A DNA stretch of 34,363 bases from positions 1 to 34,363 of the forward strand of contig CACXMK010000018.1 of NCBI GenBank assembly GCA_902768735.1. Reading direction: 5' to 3'. Positions 15,134 to 23,495 of this stretch are shown here, piece after piece. How positions within the stretch are numbered: position 1 is the first letter of the stretch; the number at the start of each line of letters is the position of its first letter. The stretch is from an uncultured Lachnospiraceae bacterium (GTDB lineage Bacteria; Bacillota; Clostridia; Lachnospirales; Lachnospiraceae). The position numbers and the translations under genes are program-made. The notes below the pieces were generated by a model that was given only the letters and a program-made list of their open reading frames with translations, was not told where the DNA came from and did not search any database.

Positions 15134-16108
15134 ATGAGACTCGGTATCATCGGAACAGGCTGGATCGTAAAGGATTTCCTGCCGGAATTGGTAAAGATGG
15201 AAGGCCTGGAGATCGTTTCGATCATGGGGAGCCCGAACGGTTTTGAAAAGGCGGAAGCGCTCGCGGAGGAGTATGGGATCCCGAAGGCTGTTCACGATCT
15301 GGACGAACTTTGCGGGACGGGGATCGACACGGTCTATGTGGCGGTGCCCAACAACCTCCACTATTTATACTGCAGGTCGGCAATGGAACGGGGGATGAAC
15401 GTCATCGTGGAGAAGCCGATGACAGACGACGCCGGGGAGGCGGAGAGCCTTGCAATGCTGGCGCACAAGAAAAAGCTGTTCCTGTTCGAGGCGATCACGA
15501 CGATCTACATGGACAGCTATAAAAAGATACGGGAATGGCTGCCCCGGATCGGAGAGATCAAGCTCGTGCAGAGCCGGTTCTGCTCCTATTCGAGCCGCTA
15601 TGACAACTTCAAGAAGGGCATTATCGCGCCGGCATTCGACCCCAAAAAGTCGGGCGGCGTGCTGATGGACCTCAATGTCTACAACATCCACTATGTCATG
15701 GGCCTGTTCGGCAAGCCGGAGAGCATCTCTTATTATCCGAACATGGAGCGGAACATCGATACCAGCGGTGTTCTGATGATGCTGTATCCGGATTTCCTCG
15801 CCGTATGTACGGCGGCAAAAGACTGCAACGGTGATTCCGGCGGTGTCATCCAGGGGACGGACGGCTTTATCAGGACCAGTATCGCGCCCAACGCAGTGGG
15901 AGATGCGGTCCTGCAGCTGCGCGACGGCACGGCAGAGACATTCCATGAAGAGTACGCCGGACGAAGGTCGATCCCTGAATTCACACAGTTCATCCGCGCG
16001 GTCCGCGAAAAGGACTACGAATTCTGCTATGCGCAGCTCGTAAAGAGCCTGGAAGTGAACGAAGTGCTGAACCGGGCGCGGATCCAGGCAGGGATACGGT
16101 TCCGCTAA
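15134..16108 (+). CDS. Gfo/Idh/MocA-family NAD(P)-dependent oxidoreductase
   Basis: The 324-residue oxidoreductase has an N-terminal Rossmann fold (LGIIGTGWI, residues 3-11) and the family's catalytic-region motif EKPM (93-96). This is followed by the alpha/beta substrate domain with GGVLMDLNVYNIHYVMGLFG, which holds the usual DxxxYxxH pattern. Members oxidise or dehydrate sugars and cyclitols; the substrate cannot be told. ATG 15134 was chosen because GAGGAGA lies directly upstream and the Rossmann motif begins at once; upstream in-frame ATGs lie inside the ABC1 kinase gene. The gap to that gene is only 26 bases, so co-transcription is likely. Confidence 0.87.
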   Translation: MRLGIIGTGWIVKDFLPELVKMEGLEIVSIMGSPNGFEKAEALAEEYGIPKAVHDLDELCGTGIDTVYVAVPNNLHYLYCRSAMERGMNVIVEKPMTDDAGEAESLAMLAHKKKLFLFEAITTIYMDSYKKIREWLPRIGEIKLVQSRFCSYSSRYDNFKKGIIAPAFDPKKSGGVLMDLNVYNIHYVMGLFGKPESISYYPNMERNIDTSGVLMMLYPDFLAVCTAAKDCNGDSGGVIQGTDGFIRTSIAPNAVGDAVLQLRDGTAETFHEEYAGRRSIPEFTQFIRAVREKDYEFCYAQLVKSLEVNEVLNRARIQAGIRFR

Positions 16109-16179
16109 GATGCATTTCCCTGCAGTCTCAAAAGCTGCGCATTTGGGACTGCGGACGCCCGGAGGCGCTGAATGATTGC

Positions 16180-16231
16180 AAAAAAGATGCCCGCCAATGC
16201 GTAGGGATTACGCGTTGGACGGGCATCTTTT
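16180..16231. terminator. Strong bidirectional terminator
   Basis: AAAAGATGCCCG (from about 16183) pairs with CGGGCATCTTTT (ending 16231). After a one-base bulge the stem extends with CCAATGCGTA against TACGCGTTGG around a 5-base loop, more than 20 pairs in all. It can end both the oxidoreductase transcript and the minus-strand small gene that converges on it. Confidence 0.85.
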
Positions 16232-16238
16232 AATGCTG

Positions 16239-16373
16239 TCATTGTTTTGTCTGGTCTTCTTTATTCTCTTTGAAGAATTCATCACAGTACTCGTAGCGAT
16301 CAGCCTTGATCCAGCTTTCAGTGGACTGTGTGGCACTAAACCTGTTGAAATAAACGGTATCAAAAATAGGCAT
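16239..16373 (-). CDS. Small 44-residue protein, unknown function
   Basis: This short gene has a near-perfect ribosome binding site: GGAGG followed by eight bases and an ATG at 16373. It encodes 44 residues that begin MPIFDTVYFNRF and continue with aromatic and acidic residues (SWIKADRYEYCDEFFKEN) before a TGA; there is one cysteine and no signal peptide or membrane helix. The strong terminator at 16180-16231 follows the stop by 7 bases. I do not recognise the family. The site, the length, the polar composition and the terminator make a real gene much more likely than chance. The overlapping frames on either strand have no comparable start site. Confidence 0.7.
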   Translation of the reverse strand: MPIFDTVYFNRFSATQSTESWIKADRYEYCDEFFKENKEDQTKQ

Positions 16374-16538
16374 AACTTTTTCCTCCCTCTATGTAAGAAC
16401 CGGCCGGCCGCCGCCGGCAACTGTTGTTTCGCAAACTCTTCTCGTACTCTCTTGAATTGCGCTGTTGTTTTCTAAGTCCATATTATCAGATATCGTATAC
16501 AATGCTATGGGCTATATACAAAAAGAAAAATGCATAAA

Positions 16539-16567
16539 TTGTGCGCGGAGCACAAATAGAGTATAAT
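16539..16567 (+). promoter_or_regulatory. Promoter of the PucR regulator with an operator-like palindrome over the -35
   Basis: TTGTGC at 16539-16544 and a perfect TATAAT at 16562-16567 are 17 bases apart. The -35 is the left arm of a perfect inverted repeat, TTGTGC-N5-GCACAA (16539-16555). A protein bound there would occupy the -35 and spacer, so self-control by the PucR protein is plausible but inferred. Confidence 0.7.
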
Positions 16568-16608
16568 GGTCGCAGACCGCAGACAAAACATGCCACAGGA
16601 GGTGCGGG

Positions 16609-17832
16609 ATGGGATTTACGATCGAGGATATGCTGACCGTTTCACAGGACAGATACAAGATGAAGATGGTCGCCGGGAGCAGCGGATGGTCCAATTCGAT
16701 CAGCTGGCTGCTGATCCTGGAGGAACTGACGATCATCTATAACTTTTCGGGAAAGGAACTCGTGATCACGACGGGCCTCGGGTTTCAGGCGGAAAGCGAC
16801 CTGCTCGAACTGGCGGAGGAGCTGCATGCCCACAACGCGTCCGGCCTTGTCGTGAATACGGGGTTTTATATAAAAGAGATCCCGGAATCGGTCAAAAAAT
16901 TCTGCGACGACAACGGCTTCCCGCTCCTGACGGTGCCCTGGGAGGTGTTTCTTGTCGACATGATCAAGGACCTGAGCATCCGGGTCTTCCTGCAGTCTTC
17001 GACGGATGAGCAGATTTCCAATGCGCTGATCCATGCGATCGAGGATCCCGACGCGCGGGACCTGTATACGCGGGATCTCTTGCCGCACTTCGACCTCGAC
17101 GGGACGTTCCAGGTCGCGCTGGTCTCCACGGGCGACCTCGACAAGATGGACACGGTGGAACGCAAGAGGATCGCCTACAGGATGCAGATCTACCTCACGA
17201 ACCTGACACACAACGGACACTTTTTCTATTACGCGTCGTATTTTGTGATCGTTGTGAACGCGATGAGCCCGAAGGAGACAGTGGAGATCATAGACTCCTT
17301 TGCCGACCGCATCCGCGTGCAGATGCCTGAGAAAAAGGTCTATATCGGCGTGAGCGACCAGCTGACGGATATTGAGAACCTGCACCTCGCCTATAAGCGG
17401 GCGAAGGCAGCCGTCAGGATGGCGGAGACGGCGGGCGAAGGCACGGGAGATATTTTTTTTGGCGGAGGCATTAGCGGCGGCGCAGTCGGAAGGATTTTTG
17501 AGGGAAATGTGGCGCTTCAATATTTTGACCGAATGGGGCTGTACAGGATGCTCTACCTGGTGGAAGATCGGGAACTGTTGCGTGACCTGTCGGACAGGCC
17601 GCTGGCGCCGCTCATCGAGTACGACCGCGGGCACAACGGGGAGTACCTCGCGACGCTGGAAGCGTTTCTGCGGCACGACGGCAGCATCAAGGCGATGTCG
17701 GAGGAGATGTTCGTCCACCGAAACACGATCCTGTACCGCATGGCCAACATCCGAAAGCTCCTCGGCTGCAGCCTGGAGGACCCGCAGGAGCGGCTCATCT
17801 ATATGGTGGCGTGCATGATCCGAAGGATGTGA
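16609..17832 (+). CDS. PucR-family transcriptional regulator
   Basis: The 407-residue regulator has the PucR N-terminal domain (MGFTIEDMLTV, then ELVITTGLGFQ and ASGLVVNTGFYIKEIP). A GGDEF-like central region follows, and a C-terminal helix-turn-helix of the PucR type reads TLEAFLRHDGSIKAMSEEMF, then VHRNTILYRMANIRKLLG. PucR proteins usually activate purine degradation or other catabolic genes in response to a metabolite; neither purine genes nor an obvious ligand is visible nearby. CAGGAGG precedes the ATG. The panE-like gene 105 bases downstream in the same direction, or its own promoter, may be the target. A Gly-rich stretch (FFGGGISGGAVG, about residues 283-294) interrupts the central domain. 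Confidence 0.88.
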   Translation: MGFTIEDMLTVSQDRYKMKMVAGSSGWSNSISWLLILEELTIIYNFSGKELVITTGLGFQAESDLLELAEELHAHNASGLVVNTGFYIKEIPESVKKFCDDNGFPLLTVPWEVFLVDMIKDLSIRVFLQSSTDEQISNALIHAIEDPDARDLYTRDLLPHFDLDGTFQVALVSTGDLDKMDTVERKRIAYRMQIYLTNLTHNGHFFYYASYFVIVVNAMSPKETVEIIDSFADRIRVQMPEKKVYIGVSDQLTDIENLHLAYKRAKAAVRMAETAGEGTGDIFFGGGISGGAVGRIFEGNVALQYFDRMGLYRMLYLVEDRELLRDLSDRPLAPLIEYDRGHNGEYLATLEAFLRHDGSIKAMSEEMFVHRNTILYRMANIRKLLGCSLEDPQERLIYMVACMIRRM

Positions 17833-17870
17833 CGGGGCGAACGGCCGCGTGATAAAGAATAAAAAATGTG

Positions 17871-17876
17871 TATAAT
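17871..17876 (+). promoter_or_regulatory. -10 element before the panE-like gene
   Basis: A perfect TATAAT lies 62 bases before the ATG, preceded by TGTG. No clear -35 is visible at 16-18 bases. It suggests a separate promoter for the panE-like gene after the PucR gene. Confidence 0.4.
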
Positions 17877-17937
17877 GGAACGTGTGTGATAAAGTGTATA
17901 GTTGAACGCGGTTTTACTAAGAGACAAGGAGGGACCC

Positions 17938-18882
17938 ATGAAGATCAATTCAGTTGCCGTCCTCGGCGCGGGCGCGGTGGGCGCCTATTTTGTATACGGC
18001 CTCGCGGATAAAAAGGACATCGATTTCTGCGTCGTCGCGAAGGGAGAGCGCAAGGAACGCCTTGAAAAATGCGGGATCACGGTCGATGACAAAAAACAGA
18101 CCAGGGTATTCTATCCTGCCATCAAGACGCCGGAAGAGGCGCACGGCGTGGACCTGCTCCTTGTAGCGGTCAAGTACACAGGGCTGGACGCGGCGCTCGA
18201 AGATATCAGGGCGATCGCGGCGCCGAATACCATCGTGATGTCGCTCCTCAACGGCGTCGACTCCGAGGAGAAGATCGGTACGGTCATCGATCCTGCGCAG
18301 ATCCTCTATTCCCTGATGCGGATCGGCTCTGAGCGGAAGGTGAAGGACGACGGCAGCTCCGTTGTCACTTTCGACCCGACTCTCGGATGGGGCGTATATC
18401 TTGGCGAAAAGGGATCGCCGGAAAAGAGCGGGAGAGTCATCGCTGTGGAAGAGCTCCTTAAGGATACCCCCTGCAACACCTATTTTATGGAGGACATCGT
18501 CCTCGACCAGTGGAACAAATATATCTCCAATATCTGCTTCAACATCCCCCAGGCGGTGCTGGGCCTTCCCTTCGGCGCGTACAGGGATTCGGAGCATCTT
18601 GAATATATCCGCAGGAAACTCTATGAGGAGTCGAGCAGCGTCGCGGCAGCGTACGGGATCACCGTAGAGGATCCGGCGAAGAAGTGGGGCAAAGTCGTTC
18701 CTTCCGCGAGATTCTCTACGCTTCAGGACCTTGATGCCGGGAGGCACACGGAGATCGACATGTTCGCGGGCGTCCTCATCGACAAGGCGCGCGAAAAAGG
18801 CATCAGTGTCCCGTTCGCGGAGTATTCCTATCACGCCATCAAGGCCCTGGAAGAGAAGAATGACGGGAAATTTACATATTAA
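17938..18882 (+). CDS. panE: Ketopantoate reductase family protein (PanE/ApbA)
   Basis: The 314-residue NADPH-dependent reductase has the dinucleotide motif GAGAVGAY (residues 10-17). SLLNGVDSEEKIG corresponds to the conserved N-G region, Lys194 in WNKYISNICFN is at the position of the catalytic lysine, and the C-terminal ARFSTLQDLDAGRHTEIDMF segment is a family signature. Ketopantoate reductase makes pantoate for coenzyme A. However, Clostridia often carry several paralogues with other 2-oxo acid substrates, and no panB or panC gene is nearby, so the pathway role is open. AAGGAGG lies just before the ATG. The PHP phosphatase follows after 62 bases. Confidence 0.82.
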   Translation: MKINSVAVLGAGAVGAYFVYGLADKKDIDFCVVAKGERKERLEKCGITVDDKKQTRVFYPAIKTPEEAHGVDLLLVAVKYTGLDAALEDIRAIAAPNTIVMSLLNGVDSEEKIGTVIDPAQILYSLMRIGSERKVKDDGSSVVTFDPTLGWGVYLGEKGSPEKSGRVIAVEELLKDTPCNTYFMEDIVLDQWNKYISNICFNIPQAVLGLPFGAYRDSEHLEYIRRKLYEESSSVAAAYGITVEDPAKKWGKVVPSARFSTLQDLDAGRHTEIDMFAGVLIDKAREKGISVPFAEYSYHAIKALEEKNDGKFTY

Positions 18883-18900
18883 AAGGTTTTGTTTAAATTA

Positions 18901-18922
18901 AAAGGCTTTGTTTAAAGCCTTT
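18901..18922 (+). terminator. Small hairpin after the panE-like gene
   Basis: AAAGGCTTT (18901-18909) and AAAGCCTTT (18914-18922) form a perfect 9-bp stem with a 4-base loop. No T-run follows on the plus strand, so termination would be weak. The sequence before it (AAAAGG-TTTTGTTTAAA) is a near copy of the left arm. Confidence 0.35.
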
Positions 18923-18944
18923 GATTGAAAGGCATTGACATAAA

Positions 18945-19733
18945 ATGATAGCTAATTATCACACCCACACGTGGAGATGCCGCCACGCCGACGGCACGGA
19001 GAGAGAATACGTGGAGAACGCGATCAAAGCGGGCCTGAAGATCCTGGGGTTTTCGGACCACACGCCGCAGGTGTATCCCGGCGGCTACCGCAGTTCGGTC
19101 AAAATGCTCCCCTCCGAGCTCGAAGGCTACGTGGACACGGTCCTTAGCCTTAAGAGGGAGTACAAGGACGATATTGAGATCCTTCTGGGGCTGGAAACAG
19201 AGTATCTCTACACGCTGTGGGAGCCGCTCCTTAAGCTCATTGAGCCGTATCCCCTCGACTATATGATCCTTGGGCAGCACTATCTCGGGGACGGGATGCA
19301 CGAGAAGTACACCGGGATGCCCACAATGAGCGCGAAGTATCTGCAGGACTACTGCAGCCAGACGAAAGAGGCGTTGGAAACGGGGAAGTTTCTTTATTTT
19401 GCCCACCCGGACGTGGTGTGGTATATGGGACCGGGCAGGATCTATGAGGAGGAGATGACGAAGCTGTGCAGGTACTGCGCGCAGGCCGGGATCCCGCTTG
19501 AGATGAACCTCCTGGGCGTCCGTGAGGGCAGGAATTACCCGGACGAGCGTTTCTGGAAGATCGCCGCGCGGGAGGGAAACTCCGTCATCTACGGCTCTGA
19601 CGCGCACCACGCATACCACGTATATTCACCGGGAGCGATCGCAATGGCGAACCGTTACCTCAAGAAGTGGGGGATCCCGCGGGAGAGAGTGATCGACGTG
19701 ATCGGCCGCGAGGCGAAAGGGTGGCTCAGATGA
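18945..19733 (+). CDS. hisK: PHP-domain phosphatase, histidinol-phosphatase (HisK/HisJ) type
   Basis: The 262-residue metal-dependent phosphoesterase has the PHP motifs: His6 and His8 with His14 (NYHTHTWRCRHA), SDHTP around residues 37-41, GLETEY (82-87), GQHY with His112, AHPDVVWY, and GSDAHH near the end. These ligands hold a two- or three-metal centre. The closest match by eye is histidinol-phosphatase, which makes histidinol in the penultimate stage of histidine synthesis. No other his gene is nearby, so a different phosphate ester is possible. GAAAGG lies about 13 bases before the ATG. Its TGA overlaps the ATG of the next gene (ATGA). Confidence 0.82.
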   Translation: MIANYHTHTWRCRHADGTEREYVENAIKAGLKILGFSDHTPQVYPGGYRSSVKMLPSELEGYVDTVLSLKREYKDDIEILLGLETEYLYTLWEPLLKLIEPYPLDYMILGQHYLGDGMHEKYTGMPTMSAKYLQDYCSQTKEALETGKFLYFAHPDVVWYMGPGRIYEEEMTKLCRYCAQAGIPLEMNLLGVREGRNYPDERFWKIAAREGNSVIYGSDAHHAYHVYSPGAIAMANRYLKKWGIPRERVIDVIGREAKGWLR

Positions 19734-20683
19734 GGGGAGAAGGACGCGCGCTCCCCGCGCTTATGGTCATCGCCAGCGCCATTCTCTGGGGCCTTTACGG
19801 AACGTTCGTTACGATCCTGACTTCGATGGGACTCTCGGGGAACGCCCTGGTATTCCTGCGCATGCTCGCGACAGCGCTGCCGGTCGGCATCCTGATCCTT
19901 TTTACGGACCGCTCCGCGCTGCGGGTGAAGAAGGCTGACGTGCCTCTGTTTTTTGCCAACGGGCTGTGCAGCCTCCTGTTCTTTACGTTCTGCTATACGG
20001 CTGCCATCAAAGTGACCAAAATAGCGACCGCCGCCGCGCTTCTCTATACTGCGCCGGCGATCGTCATGGTGCTCTCGGCGATCCTGTTTGGCGAGCGGCT
20101 TCACGCGCGGAAGGTGCTCTGCTGCCTGCTGGCGGTTGCCGGATGCGCGCTCGCGTCGGGGCTCGGGGGAGAGCTGTTCGCGGGCACTTCCGCAGGGCCG
20201 GCCGCTGCGGCGGGTGCTCCCATCACACCGGCGGGCTTTCTGCTCGGCCTTGGATCGGGGCTGGGATACGCGCTGTACAGTATTTTCAGCCGTATGATTT
20301 TGAACCGCGGCTACACGGTCTACACAAATGTGTTCTACAGCTTTGGGATCGCAATGTTCGGATTTCTTGTACTGGCCTGCGCGGACGGCACGGTAATGCA
20401 GGTGTTCGAGAGCCCCGAGCGGACGGCGCTGGCACTCCTATGCGGATTGCTCACCGGAAGCATAGCGTATGTTCTTTACACGACCGGCATGAAGGGGATG
20501 GAGACGTCCCGCGCGGCGCAGCTCACCACCATTGAACCGGTCACGGCTGCGATACTGGGCAGCGTGCTGTTCCGCCAGCCGCTCTCCGTGTGGGAGATGG
20601 CCGGGATCGCGATGGTCGTGGGATCGGTGATCCTGATGAATGCGGGAGATCGAACCGGTTATAAACAGACAGAAAAATATTGA
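19730..20683 (+). CDS. EamA/DMT-family transporter
   Basis: The 317-residue membrane protein has about ten hydrophobic helices in two EamA repeats. The first repeat starts at ASAILWGLYGTFVTIL and the second at GFLLGLGSGLGYALYSIFSR; the conserved ending is TTIEPVTAAILGSVLF. These drug/metabolite transporters usually export amino acids or related metabolites; the substrate is unknown. The ATG at 19730 overlaps the PHP phosphatase stop, so they are coupled, and the earlier in-frame start at 19667 is inside that gene. The loop between the two halves has an Ala/Gly/Pro-rich stretch (SAGPAAAAGAPITPAG). Confidence 0.88.
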   Translation: MRGEGRALPALMVIASAILWGLYGTFVTILTSMGLSGNALVFLRMLATALPVGILILFTDRSALRVKKADVPLFFANGLCSLLFFTFCYTAAIKVTKIATAAALLYTAPAIVMVLSAILFGERLHARKVLCCLLAVAGCALASGLGGELFAGTSAGPAAAAGAPITPAGFLLGLGSGLGYALYSIFSRMILNRGYTVYTNVFYSFGIAMFGFLVLACADGTVMQVFESPERTALALLCGLLTGSIAYVLYTTGMKGMETSRAAQLTTIEPVTAAILGSVLFRQPLSVWEMAGIAMVVGSVILMNAGDRTGYKQTEKY

Positions 20684-20728
20684 AAGTCAGGAATAAATAA
20701 AGATAGGAATAAGTGAGGTAACCATATA

Positions 20729-22291
20729 ATGCCCTGTACAACACTGCTCGTAGGAAAAAAAGCAAGCTATGACGGCTCGACAATGATCGCGCGAAACGAC
20801 GACTCCCAGTCCGGGAAGTATACCCCCAAGAAACTTGTCATCGTGAAGCCGCAGGACCAGCCGCGCCGCTACCGCTCTGTCATCAGCCATGTCGAGATCG
20901 ACCTTCCGGAGGATCCCATGCGCTATTCCGCGGTGCCCAACGCCCTCGAAGGCGAAGGGATATGGGCCGGCGCGGGCGTGAACGCGGCCAACGTCGCAAT
21001 GACAGCCACGGAGACGATCGCTTCCAATGAGAGAGTACTGGGCGCTGACCCGCTGGTCGTCCTTCGTCCCGCGGGAGACGGTCAGCCCGAACAGCCGGGC
21101 GGCATCGGCGAAGAGGACCTCGTGACGATCGTCCTGCCCTATATCCGCAGCGCGAGGGAGGGCGTCCTGCGCACCGCGGAACTTTTGTCAAAATACGGAA
21201 CCTACGAAATGAACGGCATGGCCTTCGCCGATGTGAACGAGATCTGGTGGATGGAGACGTTCGGCGGCCATCACTGGATCGCGAAGCGCGTCCCGGACGA
21301 CCAGTATGTCGTCATGCCCAACGAGTCGGGAATCGATTCCTTTGACCTGACGGATGCAATGGGAGCAGGGATCAACCACCTGTGCAGCCCTGACCTGAAG
21401 GAGTTCATGGAAGAGAACCATCTGGATCTGGCGATGGAGAACGGAAAGGCGGGCGTCTTTAATCCCAGGATCGCCTTCGGAACCCAGAGCGACGCGGACC
21501 ATGTCTACAACACGCCGAGAGCGTGGTATATGCTTCGCTATTTTAATCCCAGAAGAGCGAAGTGGGACGGACCCGACGCGCGGTACACGCCCCGCAGCGA
21601 CGATCTGCCTTGGAGCATGAAACCCGAGCGCAAGATCACTGTGGAGGACTTCAAGTACATCCTATCGAGCCATTTCCAGGGGACGCCCTACGACCCGTAC
21701 AATACGTGCGGCGATACCTCCATGAGAGGCGCTTTCCGCTGCATTGGCGTGAACAGGACGGATTTCCTCGCTCTTTTGCAGCTTCGCCCGTACGTGCCGG
21801 AGGAGATCCGCGCTGTGGAGTGGCTGTGTTTTGGCTCAAATGTGTTCAACAGCTTTGTGCCTTTCTACCCGAATACGGTCAAGGTGCCGGCGTATCTGAA
21901 CTTTACGGAGGAAGCGGTCGACACGGACAGCTTCTACTGGTGCAGCCGGCTCCTTGCGGCGCTTGCTGACGCACAGTACATGCACTGCAAGTTCCTCATC
22001 GAGCGGTATCAGATCAAGGTGATGGGCCTGGCGCACAGGATCCTGAACGAGACGGACCGGAAGGTGAGAGATTGGGAGGGAGCCGGTGCCGGAGCCGTGA
22101 CGTCGGGCGGCGGTGTTGCGGCGCTGTTTGCCGGTACTATAGCGGCAGGCGGCGGAAAGCAGGCGATCATCGACGAAGCCAATGAGGCACTCGCAAAGAT
22201 GGTGAAAGAGCAGACGTCGGATGTGCTCGGAAAGGTGCTCCGCGAGACCAGCAACCATATGAAGAATGCGTATGCGAGATCGGATGCGTAA
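20729..22291 (+). CDS. pepD: C69-family dipeptidase (PepD-like)
   Basis: The 520-residue peptidase is an N-terminal-nucleophile hydrolase: Cys3 follows Met-Pro, and the entry CTTLLVGKKASYDGSTMIAR is the family's N-terminal signature, so the mature enzyme would begin at the cysteine. Other marks are GIWAGAGVNAANVAMTATET, EIWWMETFGGHHW and YNTCGDTSMRGAFRC. Such dipeptidases act in the cytoplasm with broad specificity. GAGGT lies about 10 bases before the ATG. Near the C-terminus a Gly/Ala-rich stretch (GAGAGAVTSGGGVAALFAG) replaces what is normally a helical linker. A strong terminator follows at 22298-22354. Confidence 0.9.
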   Translation: MPCTTLLVGKKASYDGSTMIARNDDSQSGKYTPKKLVIVKPQDQPRRYRSVISHVEIDLPEDPMRYSAVPNALEGEGIWAGAGVNAANVAMTATETIASNERVLGADPLVVLRPAGDGQPEQPGGIGEEDLVTIVLPYIRSAREGVLRTAELLSKYGTYEMNGMAFADVNEIWWMETFGGHHWIAKRVPDDQYVVMPNESGIDSFDLTDAMGAGINHLCSPDLKEFMEENHLDLAMENGKAGVFNPRIAFGTQSDADHVYNTPRAWYMLRYFNPRRAKWDGPDARYTPRSDDLPWSMKPERKITVEDFKYILSSHFQGTPYDPYNTCGDTSMRGAFRCIGVNRTDFLALLQLRPYVPEEIRAVEWLCFGSNVFNSFVPFYPNTVKVPAYLNFTEEAVDTDSFYWCSRLLAALADAQYMHCKFLIERYQIKVMGLAHRILNETDRKVRDWEGAGAGAVTSGGGVAALFAGTIAAGGGKQAIIDEANEALAKMVKEQTSDVLGKVLRETSNHMKNAYARSDA

Positions 22292-22297
22292 GAAATG

Positions 22298-22354
22298 AAG
22301 CGGCTGCCGCACACGCGCAGGTTTTCCTCCTGGTCAGTGCGGCAGCCGCTTTTT
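22298..22354 (+). terminator. Terminator of the dipeptidase gene
   Basis: AAGCGGCTGCCGCAC (22298-22312) and GTGCGGCAGCCGCTT (22337-22351) form a perfect 15-bp stem with a 24-base loop, followed by TTT. It lies between two converging genes and may also act on the minus strand, where the tail is less T-rich. Confidence 0.85.
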
Positions 22355-22362
22355 CGTTGAGC

Positions 22363-23343
22363 TTATTTCTTCTTGAACAGCGTCGCCTGGTAGCCGGTCC
22401 AGAACGCCTTGTAGAGGTGATAGTTCGTGTACAGAAGCACCAAAGCGATCTTGTCGCGGCGCGGAGCGAGCGGATCGCGCAGGATGTTCATCCGGTTGCG
22501 AAGGATGAAATCGATGATCTCCCGGCGCTCCTCGTCGTAGCCCTTTACGTGCAGCATCTGGTTGAGCGTGCTGAAACGCGCGTAGACGCGCCGCCTTAGG
22601 ATGGCCTGCCGCAGGGACGGATACGCCTTGCGTACATCGCGCCCCATCCGGTCGGTCATCTCGAGAAGATCGAGCTTGCGCGGCGAGAAGCTGCTGTTGA
22701 CGATGGAGTTCATATGGTACATATAGTGATATTTTGACTCATAGCCCACCGCGATGCCGGTGTCGCACTGCATCATCAGCTTGTAGGTCGTGCCGATGTC
22801 CTCGAAGATCTTTCCCTTGGGATAGGAGACGCAATCGAAGAGGCTGCGGTGATAGAGCTTCGCCCATGCGGACGTGTCGATCACGTCGTGGTAGAGCATC
22901 CGCCGCAGGCAGGTCTCGATGGTCATGCACTCGTCACCTTCGCCGCCGTGGTCTGAGACCTTGCCGCTGTCGTACTCTGTGAGGTGCTGGCAGACGGACA
23001 TCTTCGTGCCGTACTTCCCGATGAGCCCGTACAGGTACCCGATATAATCGTCATCTACGTAGTCATCGGGATCGATGCAGGCGATGTACTCGCCGGTGGA
23101 GTGCGCGATCCCGTAATTGCGCGCGTCGGAGAGGCCGCCGTTTTCCTTGTGCAGCGCCTTCACACGCGGGTCCTTCGCGGCGTAGTCGTCGCACATCGCG
23201 GGGCAGCCGTCCGGGGAGCCGTCATCGACCATCAGGATCTCGAGATTGTCGTAGGTCTGGCGAAGAACAGCTTCCATGCAGCGGTCGAGGTAGGATTCTA
23301 TGTTGTAGATCGGAAGGATGACAGAAATCAGTGGTCTGTTCAT
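22363..23343 (-). CDS. Glycosyltransferase family 2 protein
   Basis: The 326-residue GT-A fold glycosyltransferase begins PLISVILPIYNIESYLDRC. It has the nucleotide-binding VDDGSPDG (residues 39-46), NGGLSDARNYGI and the metal-binding DPDD (91-94) motif. The C-terminal part is basic and helical, as in capsule and exopolysaccharide transferases of the EpsJ/CpsJ kind. It probably transfers a sugar to a polysaccharide or lipid-linked oligosaccharide at the membrane, but there is no membrane helix and no glycan cluster around it. It stands alone between the dipeptidase and nadE, on the opposite strand to both. Confidence 0.88.
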   Translation of the reverse strand: MNRPLISVILPIYNIESYLDRCMEAVLRQTYDNLEILMVDDGSPDGCPAMCDDYAAKDPRVKALHKENGGLSDARNYGIAHSTGEYIACIDPDDYVDDDYIGYLYGLIGKYGTKMSVCQHLTEYDSGKVSDHGGEGDECMTIETCLRRMLYHDVIDTSAWAKLYHRSLFDCVSYPKGKIFEDIGTTYKLMMQCDTGIAVGYESKYHYMYHMNSIVNSSFSPRKLDLLEMTDRMGRDVRKAYPSLRQAILRRRVYARFSTLNQMLHVKGYDEERREIIDFILRNRMNILRDPLAPRRDKIALVLLYTNYHLYKAFWTGYQATLFKKK

Positions 23344-23409
23344 AAATTATGGCCTTTCGCGTGCTTTCCTGTGTGAGGATTAGTGGTTATCTCATTATAG
23401 CACAGGTTA

Positions 23410-23439
23410 TTGTACAAATTCTTTCAATAATGCTATGAT
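23410..23439 (+). promoter_or_regulatory. Promoter for nadE
   Basis: TTGTAC at 23410-23415 and TATGAT at 23434-23439 are 18 bases apart, with TGC directly before the -10 making an extended -10. It leaves a leader of about 115 bases before nadE. Confidence 0.55.
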
Positions 23440-23495
23440 ACAGACAGATATGTCAAAACAGCGCAGGCAGCCATGATAGACGGGGCGGCGGTGTT

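Noticed and set aside
16208-16420. A 70-codon minus-strand frame overlapping the 44-codon gene
   Set aside because: No ribosome binding site at its start, whereas the 44-codon frame has GGAGG at ideal spacing and ends before the terminator.
16176-16475. A 99-codon plus-strand open frame across the terminator
   Set aside because: It runs through the strong terminator hairpin, has no ribosome binding site, and is antisense to the better-supported 44-codon gene.
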